From NCBI GenBank assembly GCA_964030475.1, contig CAXIPT010000001.1:6644166-6708165 (forward strand): 64,000 nt of DNA. The letters are read 5' to 3'. The notes beneath the pieces were generated by a model that saw only the letters and a program-made list of their open reading frames with translations, was not told the origin of the DNA and did no database searches. The stretch comes from Tethya wilhelma. Its lineage: Eukaryota; Porifera; Demospongiae; Tethyida; Tethyidae. Positions 19,192-29,403 of the stretch are shown here, one piece after another; within the stretch, counting starts at the first letter, position 1; each line of letters begins with the position of its first letter. Position numbers and translations under genes: made by a program.

Positions 19192-21385
19192 TTATTCAGT
19201 ATTGTCTTTCTTCACTCCAGTATCTTCTCTACCAGTTACAGACATAACTCCATTCTCTGGAATAGATGGTTCCTGATCCGTTGCTTCTGTTCCACAAGAA
19301 TCTTGATTCTCTTCACAAGCACCAGAAGTTTTCTGATCATGAGCATTATCTTGTGCAAGAGTTTCCTCGCATGTCTCCTCTTTGGGAGATCCTTGAACCT
19401 CTATATCTTCACTAGTGGTCTTCTGGTGGATACCTTCTCCACTGCTAACTTCTTGAGTCTCATCTAGATGATCTGGTTCCAAAGCAGTTGGAGACACTTC
19501 TTGTTTGGGCAACGTTGCTTGGATTTCAGGGGATTTAGTTGTAGGTTCATCCCCACCCAGGTCCACATTGGATCCAAAGAGGATGTGTTCAGAGTGACCC
19601 TCAGTTCTGTCAAGATTAGGGATGGGCTGTTGGTAGGTAGGATCTGCGGATATGTGTGTAAAAACTCTAACTCTTACGTATACAATTTCACTCAAACACT
19701 CAACTACATGTGTCATCCTCTACCTTGCAATTGATGCCTCTTTAGAAAAGAGTGGCAAATGTTCTGGTTTACTTGATGAGCAACAGCTGGATCTATCCTC
19801 GACAACATCTTGGTCACACGACAATACCAAGTTGGCATGACCAATTCCACATCACTCTGGTTGAAATGATTGGAGTCACTGTGCACACAGAAGGTTGTAA
19901 GCATAAGATGTCACAGCATACAGTACAATACTTGGCTTGATCAAGACCATCAGCTAATAAACTACAACTTACATGATAGTTAGCATACTGCATGTTGATA
20001 TTCCACTCTCACTGGGAGGTTTGATCAGCTTCATTATACTCTGGACATTCTCCTTCCATTGGAAGTCAAAGCTGTTGATGAACAGCAATGGCTGCTCAAT
20101 GCCTTTGTCATAGAGATCGTTGTGGATTGGTAGCATCCAGACGTCTAATGCTACGCCACATCTATAAGCAATGTGTGTGCACAATCATAGCCTGAATAAT
20201 ATGTGACAGGTATGGTTGAGTCTCACTTGAATCTGATGTCCTCACTGAGAGTCTGTACAGTGGTGGCTCCTCCAAATGAGTGACCCATCACAGCAGGTCT
20301 GCTCACATCCATGCAACCTTTGAACTGACTGAAATCAAAGTTGCTCCCCAGTTTGTCATGAATCTCCCCTCCATCATTGAGAAGAGCCAACAGATCAAGA
20401 GCTCTACTCACCTCAGATGAACGTTGAAGAACCTGGAGAGTAGAGTTAAGATTGACCTAGAATAGAAGATGCTGTATTTGAGCTATACAATGTTACCTGC
20501 TTGTTTCTCAGTGGAAACTCTTTTTCATTTGGAGCCAGATGGTAAACATCAGCCCATTGATCCACCAGTTCTCCTTCAACTCCACTACCACTAGGTACCA
20601 GCCTCATTGTTGTACAAGCTGAAAGATCTCTGTAGTATGTAGGTAGATAGATGAAGTAAAGAGTAAAAATAAAAAAAAAACCAAAACAACTTAATTACTA
20701 ATATGGGGATTACCTACAAACACATAACATGGTTTAATACAGTCTACCTGTGTTCAACTGAAGCCACCACATAGCCACATGATGCAAGATCACAGCAGAT
20801 TCCACTATATGTGGTTCTCATGGCACCCAAACCATGAGAGAAGACTATCACAGGTAAGGTTGGCTGTTCAGTGGAAGCATCTTCATCATTGGATGAGGAA
20901 AGTGATTCAGAAGCTGGATTTGTATCATCACAGGCATTTTTCTGAGCACTGATTTTAGTGTACAGAGGAGCAGACATTATGGCCGGTGATCTGGGAGCTT
21001 GAATGGGGATAAACAAATTAACTTAAGATAAATCATAAAAACAGTTGAATAAGATTGCTCCAAAATTCAGTTTATCTACAAAAATAGCCTCACCCAGTAA
21101 AGCAGACAGAACAGATGCTTGCAAACCAATAGCTCTGCTTTTTAAAAAGTGTAAATAGCCTCTGACATAGTTCTTGTGAGGATACCATAGTGCATATCTG
21201 TCGGTGTTGACTTGCCCAGCTGGTGTTGTGGTGGGGTAGAAGAGTCTCACAAGCACATCTTCCTCTCCTTCTTTCATCTGTTGCATGAGATCCACACAGC
21301 CCACTGTGAACTGACCAGAGGGAGCAGGGATACCTACACCTCTAAAAAAGCCAGTAGTCTTCCAAGCATCTCTTGAAACAGCCAT
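19192..21385 (-). CDS. PAF-acetylhydrolase-like lipase, copy C with long acidic tail (7 exons, 558 aa)
   Basis: Exons (minus): 21385-21094, 20997-20748, 20629-20497, 20432-20227, 20161-19973, 19878-19724, 19643-19192; total 558 aa in phase. The start is the ATG at 21385 ([10 protein letters not shown]). It has the same hydrolase core: [36 protein letters not shown]. Its last exon encodes a unique tail of about 120 residues rich in Glu, Thr, Ser and Lys ([12 protein letters not shown]...SGEGIHQKT...), unrelated in sequence to copy B's Gly/Glu tail. It is the upstream member of the array. The enzyme core is conserved while C-termini diverge, which points to different localisation or partners rather than a different reaction. 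No signal peptide. Confidence 0.92.
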
Positions 21386-21534
21386 TTCTATAAACACTGA
21401 TCATGAGACGGGCCACTTCAATTAAATTTCCACAGTGGGTGGGGCTTATAAGACTTTTAGTATTATTTAACCATTAGAGGAAACCCATTATACTTGATTA
21501 ACATTTAATAACTAGAATATCACAGAATCAATAA

Positions 21535-24500
21535 TCACACTGAACAATAGGTTTTTCGAATGTGACTAGCCAACACATTTGCATTCATAGTTTCCAGTGC
21601 TCCACAAAGCTTGTCCCATGAAGCTGTCTTATCAGACTTGAGCCAATAGTAGATCATTTCATCCCTCTGACGGGATTGGCCATACTTGTCAAAGTCCAGT
21701 CGGATCTCATCGAGTTTGGATTTATCAATTTCTAGCATTAAACCTAGTTTATGCCAATCTGTTAGCGGTTCAAGAGCAACAACCACACTATGCAGCTTGA
21801 GGGGTAGGGTGGAGCTTTGCTGACCTGCAATTTTGCAAATCAAGATACAGTAACACCATTGTGTGTATTTACTTCATTTACTTAGCTACCTTTTACTGTG
21901 TTATCTGGTAGGCCACCTGCACCATCTGTTTCATTAGGTTCATTGCTACGGTCTGCCTGCTGCGTTGGAAATACTTGCAAATAATTGCCAGGATACAAAC
22001 CAATCTTGTTGCCCTGCTGAACCTTCCACCATCCATCTTTATACTCCACTAAGACTTTGACAATCTGAGTTACAGATATAATACACATCATAGTTTGTAA
22101 TCTTCCTATGCAGAAAAGTGTCATCTAGCTGTATGTAGTACCTCACTACAAGCCAATGAAAGTTCATCTGGATTTTTAGCTTCGTATTTGTAGAGGACTG
22201 TGGCTACATGTGGAAATAAAACACACTGGATGATAAGCGATGAAGGCCGGGCAATTCAATGCTTGAACATACCTAATTTCAACTCAGAATTCAATTCTGG
22301 AATACTAGGCTGTGGCTGTACTGGTTTGGACTCAGTTACTGTCATTTCATTTGTTACTGTAGACTCTTGATTTGAGGTAGTCTCATTTGATATTGTCGGA
22401 AAATTTTCTGTGGACACAGAGACATCCATATCCTATATACACGGAATAGTATAGGGGAAAATGATAGTCAACAGTTAAAATGATAATGCACATCCATATA
22501 CAATCCACTATAGAAAGCTTTCTTTACCTCATCAAACCAATAAAGGTATCCGTCTGGAAGGTCCATCCGTTTCTTGGTTAGAGTGCACTTCATATTGTGT
22601 GGCACTCCATCATTGCTGAAGTTGATGGTTGCCGGGTATGTTTCTCCATCAGGTCCCTTCTCAGGACTAGTGAATGCAAGTGAGTACCCTACTTTTTGTG
22701 AGTAGTGCAATGTTTGCGTGACCTTCTGGATGCAGATACCTAAGCACTGTCGGACATCACAGCAAACCTCTCCAAGTGTGGTCTTGCGTCTCCTGATGGC
22801 AGAAATGAGCTCAATGCAGATGTATCTCGGATGCAGTTCAAATCGGAATAAGTCGTACGGACCAACAAACAAGCTGACTTGATTTCGATATATTTCATCC
22901 TGTTCCAGCTCCCAGGTGAAATTTGTGTCTTTGTTGTTGTTAATAAGGTGGACAACCAATGATCCGAAGATGCCTCTTGGACAGTAGCCGCTACTGAAGG
23001 TGATGAAGAGAGGGGGGACAATCGAGGCTTTACTTTCACTCTTAGGTGGGAAAGCAGCATGGGTGAGGGCACAGGGCACAAAATATTTGGTAGCTTCTTT
23101 ATCACCATCATAGAGAGGAGCAATGATGTGAAGCTGTTCCAAAAGAGCGATGAAATTTGACTGTGTGAGAATGTAGTAGCCTGTTGCAATTTTCTTGAAG
23201 ACAGAGAGAGGAAAGATTCCTTTCTTGAGAAACTCTTCTGCTGTGAAGTGATCTGCATGCTCGAAGGTGAAAGTACTCACAATCAGTTCAGTGATCTTGT
23301 CAAAAATGTACTGCGGATCCTTGATGACAACGTGTTGAAGCTCTGGCACATTTTGAAAGTGGCGAATAATACCTAAGCGATGATGCATGAACCACAGGAC
23401 ATGATCCAGATCAGCACAGGAATTGATCCCACACTCTTCGCCAATTTCGATGCAATCATCGTAGGAGATCACTTGTTCGCTCTTGTGACTGAGAGTAATA
23501 GCAAACATCAGCCAAGGCAGTGGTGTGCGGGCTTGATACAGCTCATTCCTGCTGATTTTTTCAACTGTAGCTCGTACTTTACGAAAATCTTCATCAATCG
23601 GGCTAGTATTATCAACAGCATGCACCAATTGAGATGGAGATGCAAACACAATCATTCCTTTTTCGTACGCCTCAGTATTCTTCACAACCTGCTGAAGCCT
23701 TTGGTCAACTTCATAGATCATTTCAAAGCTCTGCAGCTTATCTTTGTGTGTGCCAACAAAGAGAACACTCGGTTTAATCTCATCTTCGAACTCTGTCGGG
23801 ATTCGAGTGGAAGCAATACTGGCAAGAGATTGAAGGATCATTTCCTCCATGGTAAAACTATCATCGTACGGGATGACAGATTTTCTGGTTGCAGGATCGA
23901 GGTACTCAATGGGATGCTTTTGGCTGAGATCTTTGTCGAGTCGAAAGACAAGGAAAAAGAGAGCAGGGCCTGAGACAAGGACTGGCAGGAGCTCCTGAAA
24001 TTCGGGCTGTCCTCCAGTGTCTGTCAAGTAGAGGGTCCAAGTGTCCTCCTGGTATCGTTTCAATTTCTCAAAATCAATGGACTGGAGAGAATTTGATATG
24101 ATTCCCAGCATGGTAGTGGTGGCTTTGGAAATTTCCGTAGATTCTTTGACTGTAGTTGCGTGCACTCTTGGTGCTGGATTTGAATTGCTGTTCCAAGTAG
24201 GAAGTCGTGTACGAGGGACAAGTGGTGCCTGCATCTCATGATCATGGGTTTTGGGAATTGAAACACTACTTTGACGTGGGGTAGTCGGTGGAATATTTCC
24301 AATATCAGTGCTATTGCCATCATCCACAGCATGCAGGGCAATCTTCCCAGCAATAACAGCTGTCTCAGCATTACAATCCTCAACCTCTTTCCAGCGTGAT
24401 CCCGATACTTGGACAGTGGATTTGCAGATTTCAACGCGAGTCACTTTTTCTGCAACTCCAGTACTAGCAGACATTATTATTCTCTTATCTATTAGACGTT

Positions 24501-26138
24501 GCTTAAGTGAGCTCTTTCCAGAACGTGGGAAACCAATGAGTACCCCCTGCATCATGGTTTGCTCGACTGATGCATTCTCTCGTACAGCTTTATCACAGGC
24601 AGCAATGTGCTCTCTGATGGCTGCATGAAATGAAACATAAGAAGCAATACATCAATGAAGATGATCATTTAAATAATATTTCATTTTCTCTATAATTATG
24701 TCTTACTCACCAGATTCTTTTTGCTCAAGTTTTTCCCTTTCCTTTTGCTTCAAATGTGCTTCTAGCCGCTGGCCAGCTTTTTTCCGTTTCTTTTCAACTG
24801 ACTTGCTTCGCTTATGGCTACTGGCCAGATATCGTAAATAGAACACTGCTCTTATCATCTCTTCAAAGAGGGTGAATAAGCCTTTCTGAGTGGATGCCGA
24901 ACACTCCATGTATTTAACAGCTCCGATTTCTTCAGCACGTTGTAATCCTTTCCGTCTTGTTATGGGTTGGAGGCCTACTTTCTTCAATTGCTTTACAACT
25001 GTACGGTCTTTTCTTAAGTCAAGCTCAGTACCCAACAACAGAATGGGTGCATCAGGACAATAGAGGCAAACCTCAGGAAACCACTGCAGACCAAAAATTA
25101 GTTTTTGTTTATACACTTGCTCATACAGTAATCTTGCATAGAGTTATTCTAAAAGTTAACTCAGTTTCTACCTTATCAAGAACATTATCAAATGAGTCTG
25201 GTGAGACAAGACTGAAACACACACAGAAGATGTCTGTCTGTGGGTAGCACAGAGGGCGAGTCAAGCTTCGATCAACTTCTGAATCATCTAAATATTTTGC
25301 GAAAGTTAAATATTCATAACTTTTCTGGCAGTGCAGCAAATTTCTACACATTTATTCAAACGGCCACATGCATATACAACGAATAATTACCAGAAGTTTC
25401 CCATATCCCAAGCTCCACATGATGACCATCCACCACTAGGGTTGCTGAATGGTTATCAAACACCTGCATGTACAGTCACATTACAATTTAGTGCTCTAAT
25501 GAATATACATTACAGACTTTAATAATTAATGATAGTATACTGTAATTTTAACTAATATCCATATTGGGGAAATTTCCGTATGTGTAACTGCATGGGTGTG
25601 AAAATAAAAACTTGAAATTTTGACGACCCTTTTCTACAATATTGTATCGCTACCATAAGTATGAAAATTAAACATGCAAAAATTTAACATACAATAATAT
25701 TTTCAATACAAAAATAATCCTGTCAAACTATGGAAAAATATTCTTCCATATACCGTATAGCCGGAAATATTTGACGGTTTGACATTCAAAGTCCAATTCG
25801 TCAAATTTAAATCCGCCAATATTTTGGGCACCGTATATGAATGTATTATGCGCACGCGCAAATCGTCAAATTTAAATTCCTCAATATTTTTATTTTACAT
25901 TCTGTGGAGCAAACTGTCAAATTTTTTGACCGTCAATATTTCCGGCTATACAGTAGTACTAGTGTAGATATGCTAAACTCAAGCATAATTTTGATTCATT
26001 CTGAAACTCTATTAGTAAAGTTAATCCACTTACACTTGGTATGCACTCTCCAGGGAAGTAGGTAGCAGAAAATGATGTCAACAACTCCTTTATACCAGCA
26101 GACTGGTCACCAACAAACACACACTTGATATGCTGCAT
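21535..26138 (-). CDS. Pseudo-Rac / Roc-COR / SH3 / death-domain fusion protein (9 exons, 1148 aa)
   Basis: Exons (minus): 26138-26034, 25463-25391, 25287-25172, 25083-24711, 24620-22528, 22432-22273, 22203-22142, 22064-21890, 21824-21535; phases close to 1148 aa. Residues 1-180 are a Rac/Rho domain ([11 protein letters not shown]..., [25 protein letters not shown]) with broken nucleotide motifs: P-loop GDQSAGIKE for GDGAVGKT, WETSDD for WDTAGQ, TELD for TKLD. A Lys/Glu-rich helix follows. A second, intact GTPase has GFPRSGKSS (about 252), [10 protein letters not shown] (423) and GTHKDKL, then a COR region ([20 protein letters not shown]...YFVPCAL...[15 protein letters not shown]). An SH3 domain (about 974-1028, YKDGWWKV...GLYPGNYL) and a death domain (about 1064-1145) end it. 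Roc-COR plus death recalls DAPK1. Two adjacent genes are possible: an unspliced exon 4 would stop three codons on. Confidence 0.85.
25751..25955. mobile_element. 205-bp MITE in intron 1 of the ROCO fusion gene
   Basis: The left end TACCGTATAGCCGGAAATAT is matched by the reverse complement of the right end (TACTGTATAGCCGGAAATAT), and the arms continue TTGACGGT. Apart from one mismatch and one indel the 27-28-bp ends are identical. Internal sequence is AT-rich and non-coding, with further AATATT and TCAAATTT subrepeats. TA bases flank both ends, but the duplication cannot be fixed with certainty. Confidence 0.7.
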
Positions 26139-27773
26139 CTACAATCGGCACAATGGCATAGCTTTAATGAAGAGTGAGGACCACATTTTGCCAGGGGGTA
26201 CACACACACACACACACACACACACAATGATGGGATGTCCAACATGCAGTTGAGCATGTCATTGTATTAATTATTTGCATGATTTAGCATTCACTATTAA
26301 AATTACATCTTGATACACAATGCACACTTAACCTTCTGCATGGAATGTTATTGAGAGAAGCCACTGAGAGTTCAAACTCAAGTGGTCATGTCTTTGAAAC
26401 CTTATTATCAGCATACCACGCATTATAGCTTGGTTACTATCCCTCTCTCCCACCTCTTGTAAATGATCTATGCCATCTATAGTTATTCTCAATCTCATAC
26501 CACTGACAATGCTTGAATATAGTACCTCCTATAGCTGAATCAATTCTCACTAAGGTAAAACGGGGTAATTCGGGCAGCTCTTCCGGTCCCTCGAATGTCT
26601 GCTTGCTTTACTCCAGAAGTAAATACATTGAACCTGAAGCTAAGCTACACAATAATAACTTACTATATACACTATCTGCAGCAGCTAAAACAATCTGCAT
26701 GCTACCGTAGTTATGGCTGTAGAGACCGAATAAGTCATCTAGTTTAATTTTTGCGAAAAATGGGGGGCGTGGGGTAATTCGGGCACCTAAGTTTAAAGCA
26801 TTGCATGTGGAGTTTTGAGGCTTAAAAGCTGTTCCTGAACTTGAAGCAAGTTAAAGTCATTTTGCAGAGTCAAGTAGAGTGGATAAACTATTAAGTCAAC
26901 AAAATTAAGTGAGTAATAAATGAGATAAGACCGCGACATTGATCTCACATAGTGATTTCTGGAAATAATACATTTATATGACTTAATAGGAGTGATTGCT
27001 GAAGTCTGATGCTTAGAATATTGTGCTACTCATCATATTTCGACCAAATCCAGTGATATTCTACTCTTAGGCATTCCATACAACGTCTCAAACCAACTTC
27101 CAGCAGCCCCGCCCACTTTTACGGCAAATACGCTCATACCAAACCAACTTTTAGCATAACTGTACGATCTCCCAAAATAGCTAGCATCATGAAATCGAGT
27201 CAAGACCTTCTAAACAGACCCAAGTTTAGTTGAGAGTAGTTATTGTGTGTGTGTATAAGTCTAGAAGGCTTATATTCAAGTTTATATAAAGTTTTCTGGG
27301 AAAAAATCTTGATCCAACGAGAAAATAGTGAAAGATTGGCCCCTGCTACAACGAGAAAGAAGCATCAGCTGGACCCATGATTAGTAGTAGTTGTAGGTAG
27401 GTAGTGTACCTATGTGCTGATGATCCAAGCTTTGCTTGAAATGCGCTGGCTTTTGCATACTGTGAGTGAGAACTCGGAAGTGCCCGAATTACCCCGCTGC
27501 CCGAATTGCCCCGCCCTACCTTATGTTAGTTTACACATAACAGTAAAAACAGTACCAAGCACGAATAATGTTGTGATAACACGGGACAACAGAGCCTGAG
27601 GCAAATCATTCTACAGCTTCTTTTGTTTCCAGTGGCACTTTAAATTTTCACAAAAATGCCATGATATTCAAGGGGGTAAAATTTTAATATTCACAAAAAG
27701 ATTCAGAGTGAGCTCACCTCGAGAGGTTAGAAGTTAAAATAATGGTGAAGAGAACAATGATACAGACAACTTC

Positions 27774-27812
<39 letters not shown>

Positions 27813-27868
27813 GCACACACACACGCACTAGGATGGCCAGTGGACTCGATATCATCATTGGTTTGCAG
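26139..27868. other. Intergenic region with repeats
   Basis: Between the divergently transcribed ROCO fusion and exchanger genes. Holds CA microsatellites at about 26204-26227 and 27774-27810, and the inverted-repeat element at 26551-27522. I find no exon of the exchanger's N-terminal half here. Confidence 0.5.
26551..27522. mobile_element. About 1-kb non-autonomous inverted-repeat element
   Basis: The left end TAAGGTAAAACGGGGTAATT plus CGGGCA is mirrored at the right end, which ends ...CCCGAATTGCCCCGCCCTACCTTA. The core word GGGGTAATTCGGGCA recurs at about 26562 and 26771 and, inverted, at about 27481 and 27497, so subterminal repeats are present. No transposase frame. A TA step flanks both ends. 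The ends share AAGGTAAAAYGGGGTAATTYGGG-like sequence with the element at 10169-11064. Confidence 0.65.
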
Positions 27869-28351
27869 TCTCCTCTCCTGTTCCCATGGCGATGCTCCTA
27901 CTGATTGCTGCTCAAGGATGGGATGGGTTTACAAGCACCTATCTTGGAAAACTGCCTCTCTGGGCCTTCCTCATCATGCTGGGTAAGCCAGGGCACATGC
28001 TGTGACCCTGAGGGCTTCTTGATTCTTCTTTTAAGTACTCCAGTGAGGTGATCATGTAGTTAGGTTGGATTTGGTTAGGTTGGATGTTATACCTGACCAG
28101 AGAGCTGTAATAGCTGAATGTTGTTAAACTAACTTAGCCTGCATACTACAGTGTAGGAGGTGCTCCAGTTACACCAATGAAGCAGGTTGAAAATCATAGT
28201 CTAGACCTCTATGAATATGCTGGAAGCACAAATTTTTGTTAGTTTATAGATAGATTGTTGCTGCATGGCAATGAGGTCATTGTTTGAATGGAAAGGTGTA
28301 GTAATTTGATTAACTTGATGTGTGGTATATCGTTGGAATGTGTAGGAGATC

Positions 28352-28424
<73 letters not shown>

Positions 28425-29074
28425 ACACAACAGGAGTTGCTGTCTCCTTTGCCCTCTTCTTCTTGCTCAGCTCTACAAAGCCTCCTCACTGGAGTATGCA
28501 GATCATCCTTGGTACCCTCGCCTTCATCATGTCCATTGCGTGGCTCAACATCGAGGCCAATGAGGTGGTTGCTGTACTCAACAGTTTCGGCCTCATGCTT
28601 GGGATTGAAGTTGGTATGTGGATGATCAAAGAGCTGAAGTCGTCGCTGAAACATATTCTCCTTATTGCGTTTGTTGTAGGTATCCTTGGACTGACGGTGC
28701 TAGCTATTGGTAACTCAGTCGGTGATTGGGTGGCTGATACTGCAGTAGCCAGAGCTGGCAAACCGGGCATGGGCATTGCCTCGTGTTTTGGCTCACCTCT
28801 TCTTAATGATGTCATTGGTCTCAGTGTGGCCTTGATTGTGAGTTGGATTTAGTATTGTTTTCGTTGATTTATTATTACAATGTCTTGTAGGCAAGAAGTG
28901 CGATGGATCGTGGGAGACCATACACATTTCCGATACACAGTGATGATTTCTCAAAGGTCAAACTCTCTTGGATCTTTCTTGGGATATCTTTGCTGTCCAG
29001 TGCCATTGTCTTCCCCCTCTTCCGCTTTTCCCCTCCCAAGTGAGTGTGATGGTATTGATTCATCAACAACTTTG

Positions 29075-29110
<36 letters not shown>

Positions 29111-29205
29111 GACCATTTGGAGCTGCCCTTCTTTACCTGTACCTTGTGTTTATGGTATTCTCTGTTCTAATGGAAGTAAAAGTACTTCCCATTCACTTTC
29201 ACTAG
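27869..29205 (+). CDS. C-terminal half of an NCLX-type Na+/Ca2+ exchanger
   Basis: Exons are 27869-27982, 28434-28613, 28680-28837, 28891-29039 and 29112-29205. From the first in-frame ATG (27886) the product is 225 aa. It contains the second alpha repeat of the cation/Ca2+ exchanger family: ILGLTVLAIGNSVGDWVAD followed by ARAGKPGMGIASCFGSPLLND, flanked by hydrophobic helices, and WLNIEANEVVAVLNSFG as in SLC8B1/NCLX. The first alpha repeat and N-terminal helices, needed for a normal ten-helix exchanger, are not found upstream. Exon 1 begins with an acceptor (TTTGCAG) and one phase base, so an upstream exon is expected; either the gene is 5'-truncated or that exon is unrecognised. Intron 2 is only 66 nt and stays open in frame. 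Confidence 0.8.
28352..28430. repeat. (CA)n microsatellite
   Basis: About 39 CA units with one interruption, abutting the CAACAG acceptor of the exchanger's second listed exon. Confidence 0.95.
29083..29110. repeat. (CT)n tract at a splice acceptor
   Basis: A pure CT run that forms the polypyrimidine tract of the last exchanger exon (acceptor TCTCCAG at 29111). Confidence 0.9.
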
Positions 29206-29403
29206 CCTTATACTAAAATATGCAAAAGATTGTTTTTAACAGGATGACTATGTTATTATCAAAGCTGTAAGTTTTATGTGTTTGACAGTTTGATATTAAA
29301 AAAATAATGAACATTACTTATATTATGCTTGGTGGGCGGAGCTCGAAGTTGTTGTAGAGTAGTGCAGGTGTCTACGTGCATGCATGTGCACCAAACTGAT
29401 GAG

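Noticed and set aside
28201..28654. Cys/Val or Thr/His-repeat proteins across the CA tract
   Set aside because: Translation of a dinucleotide microsatellite in an intron.
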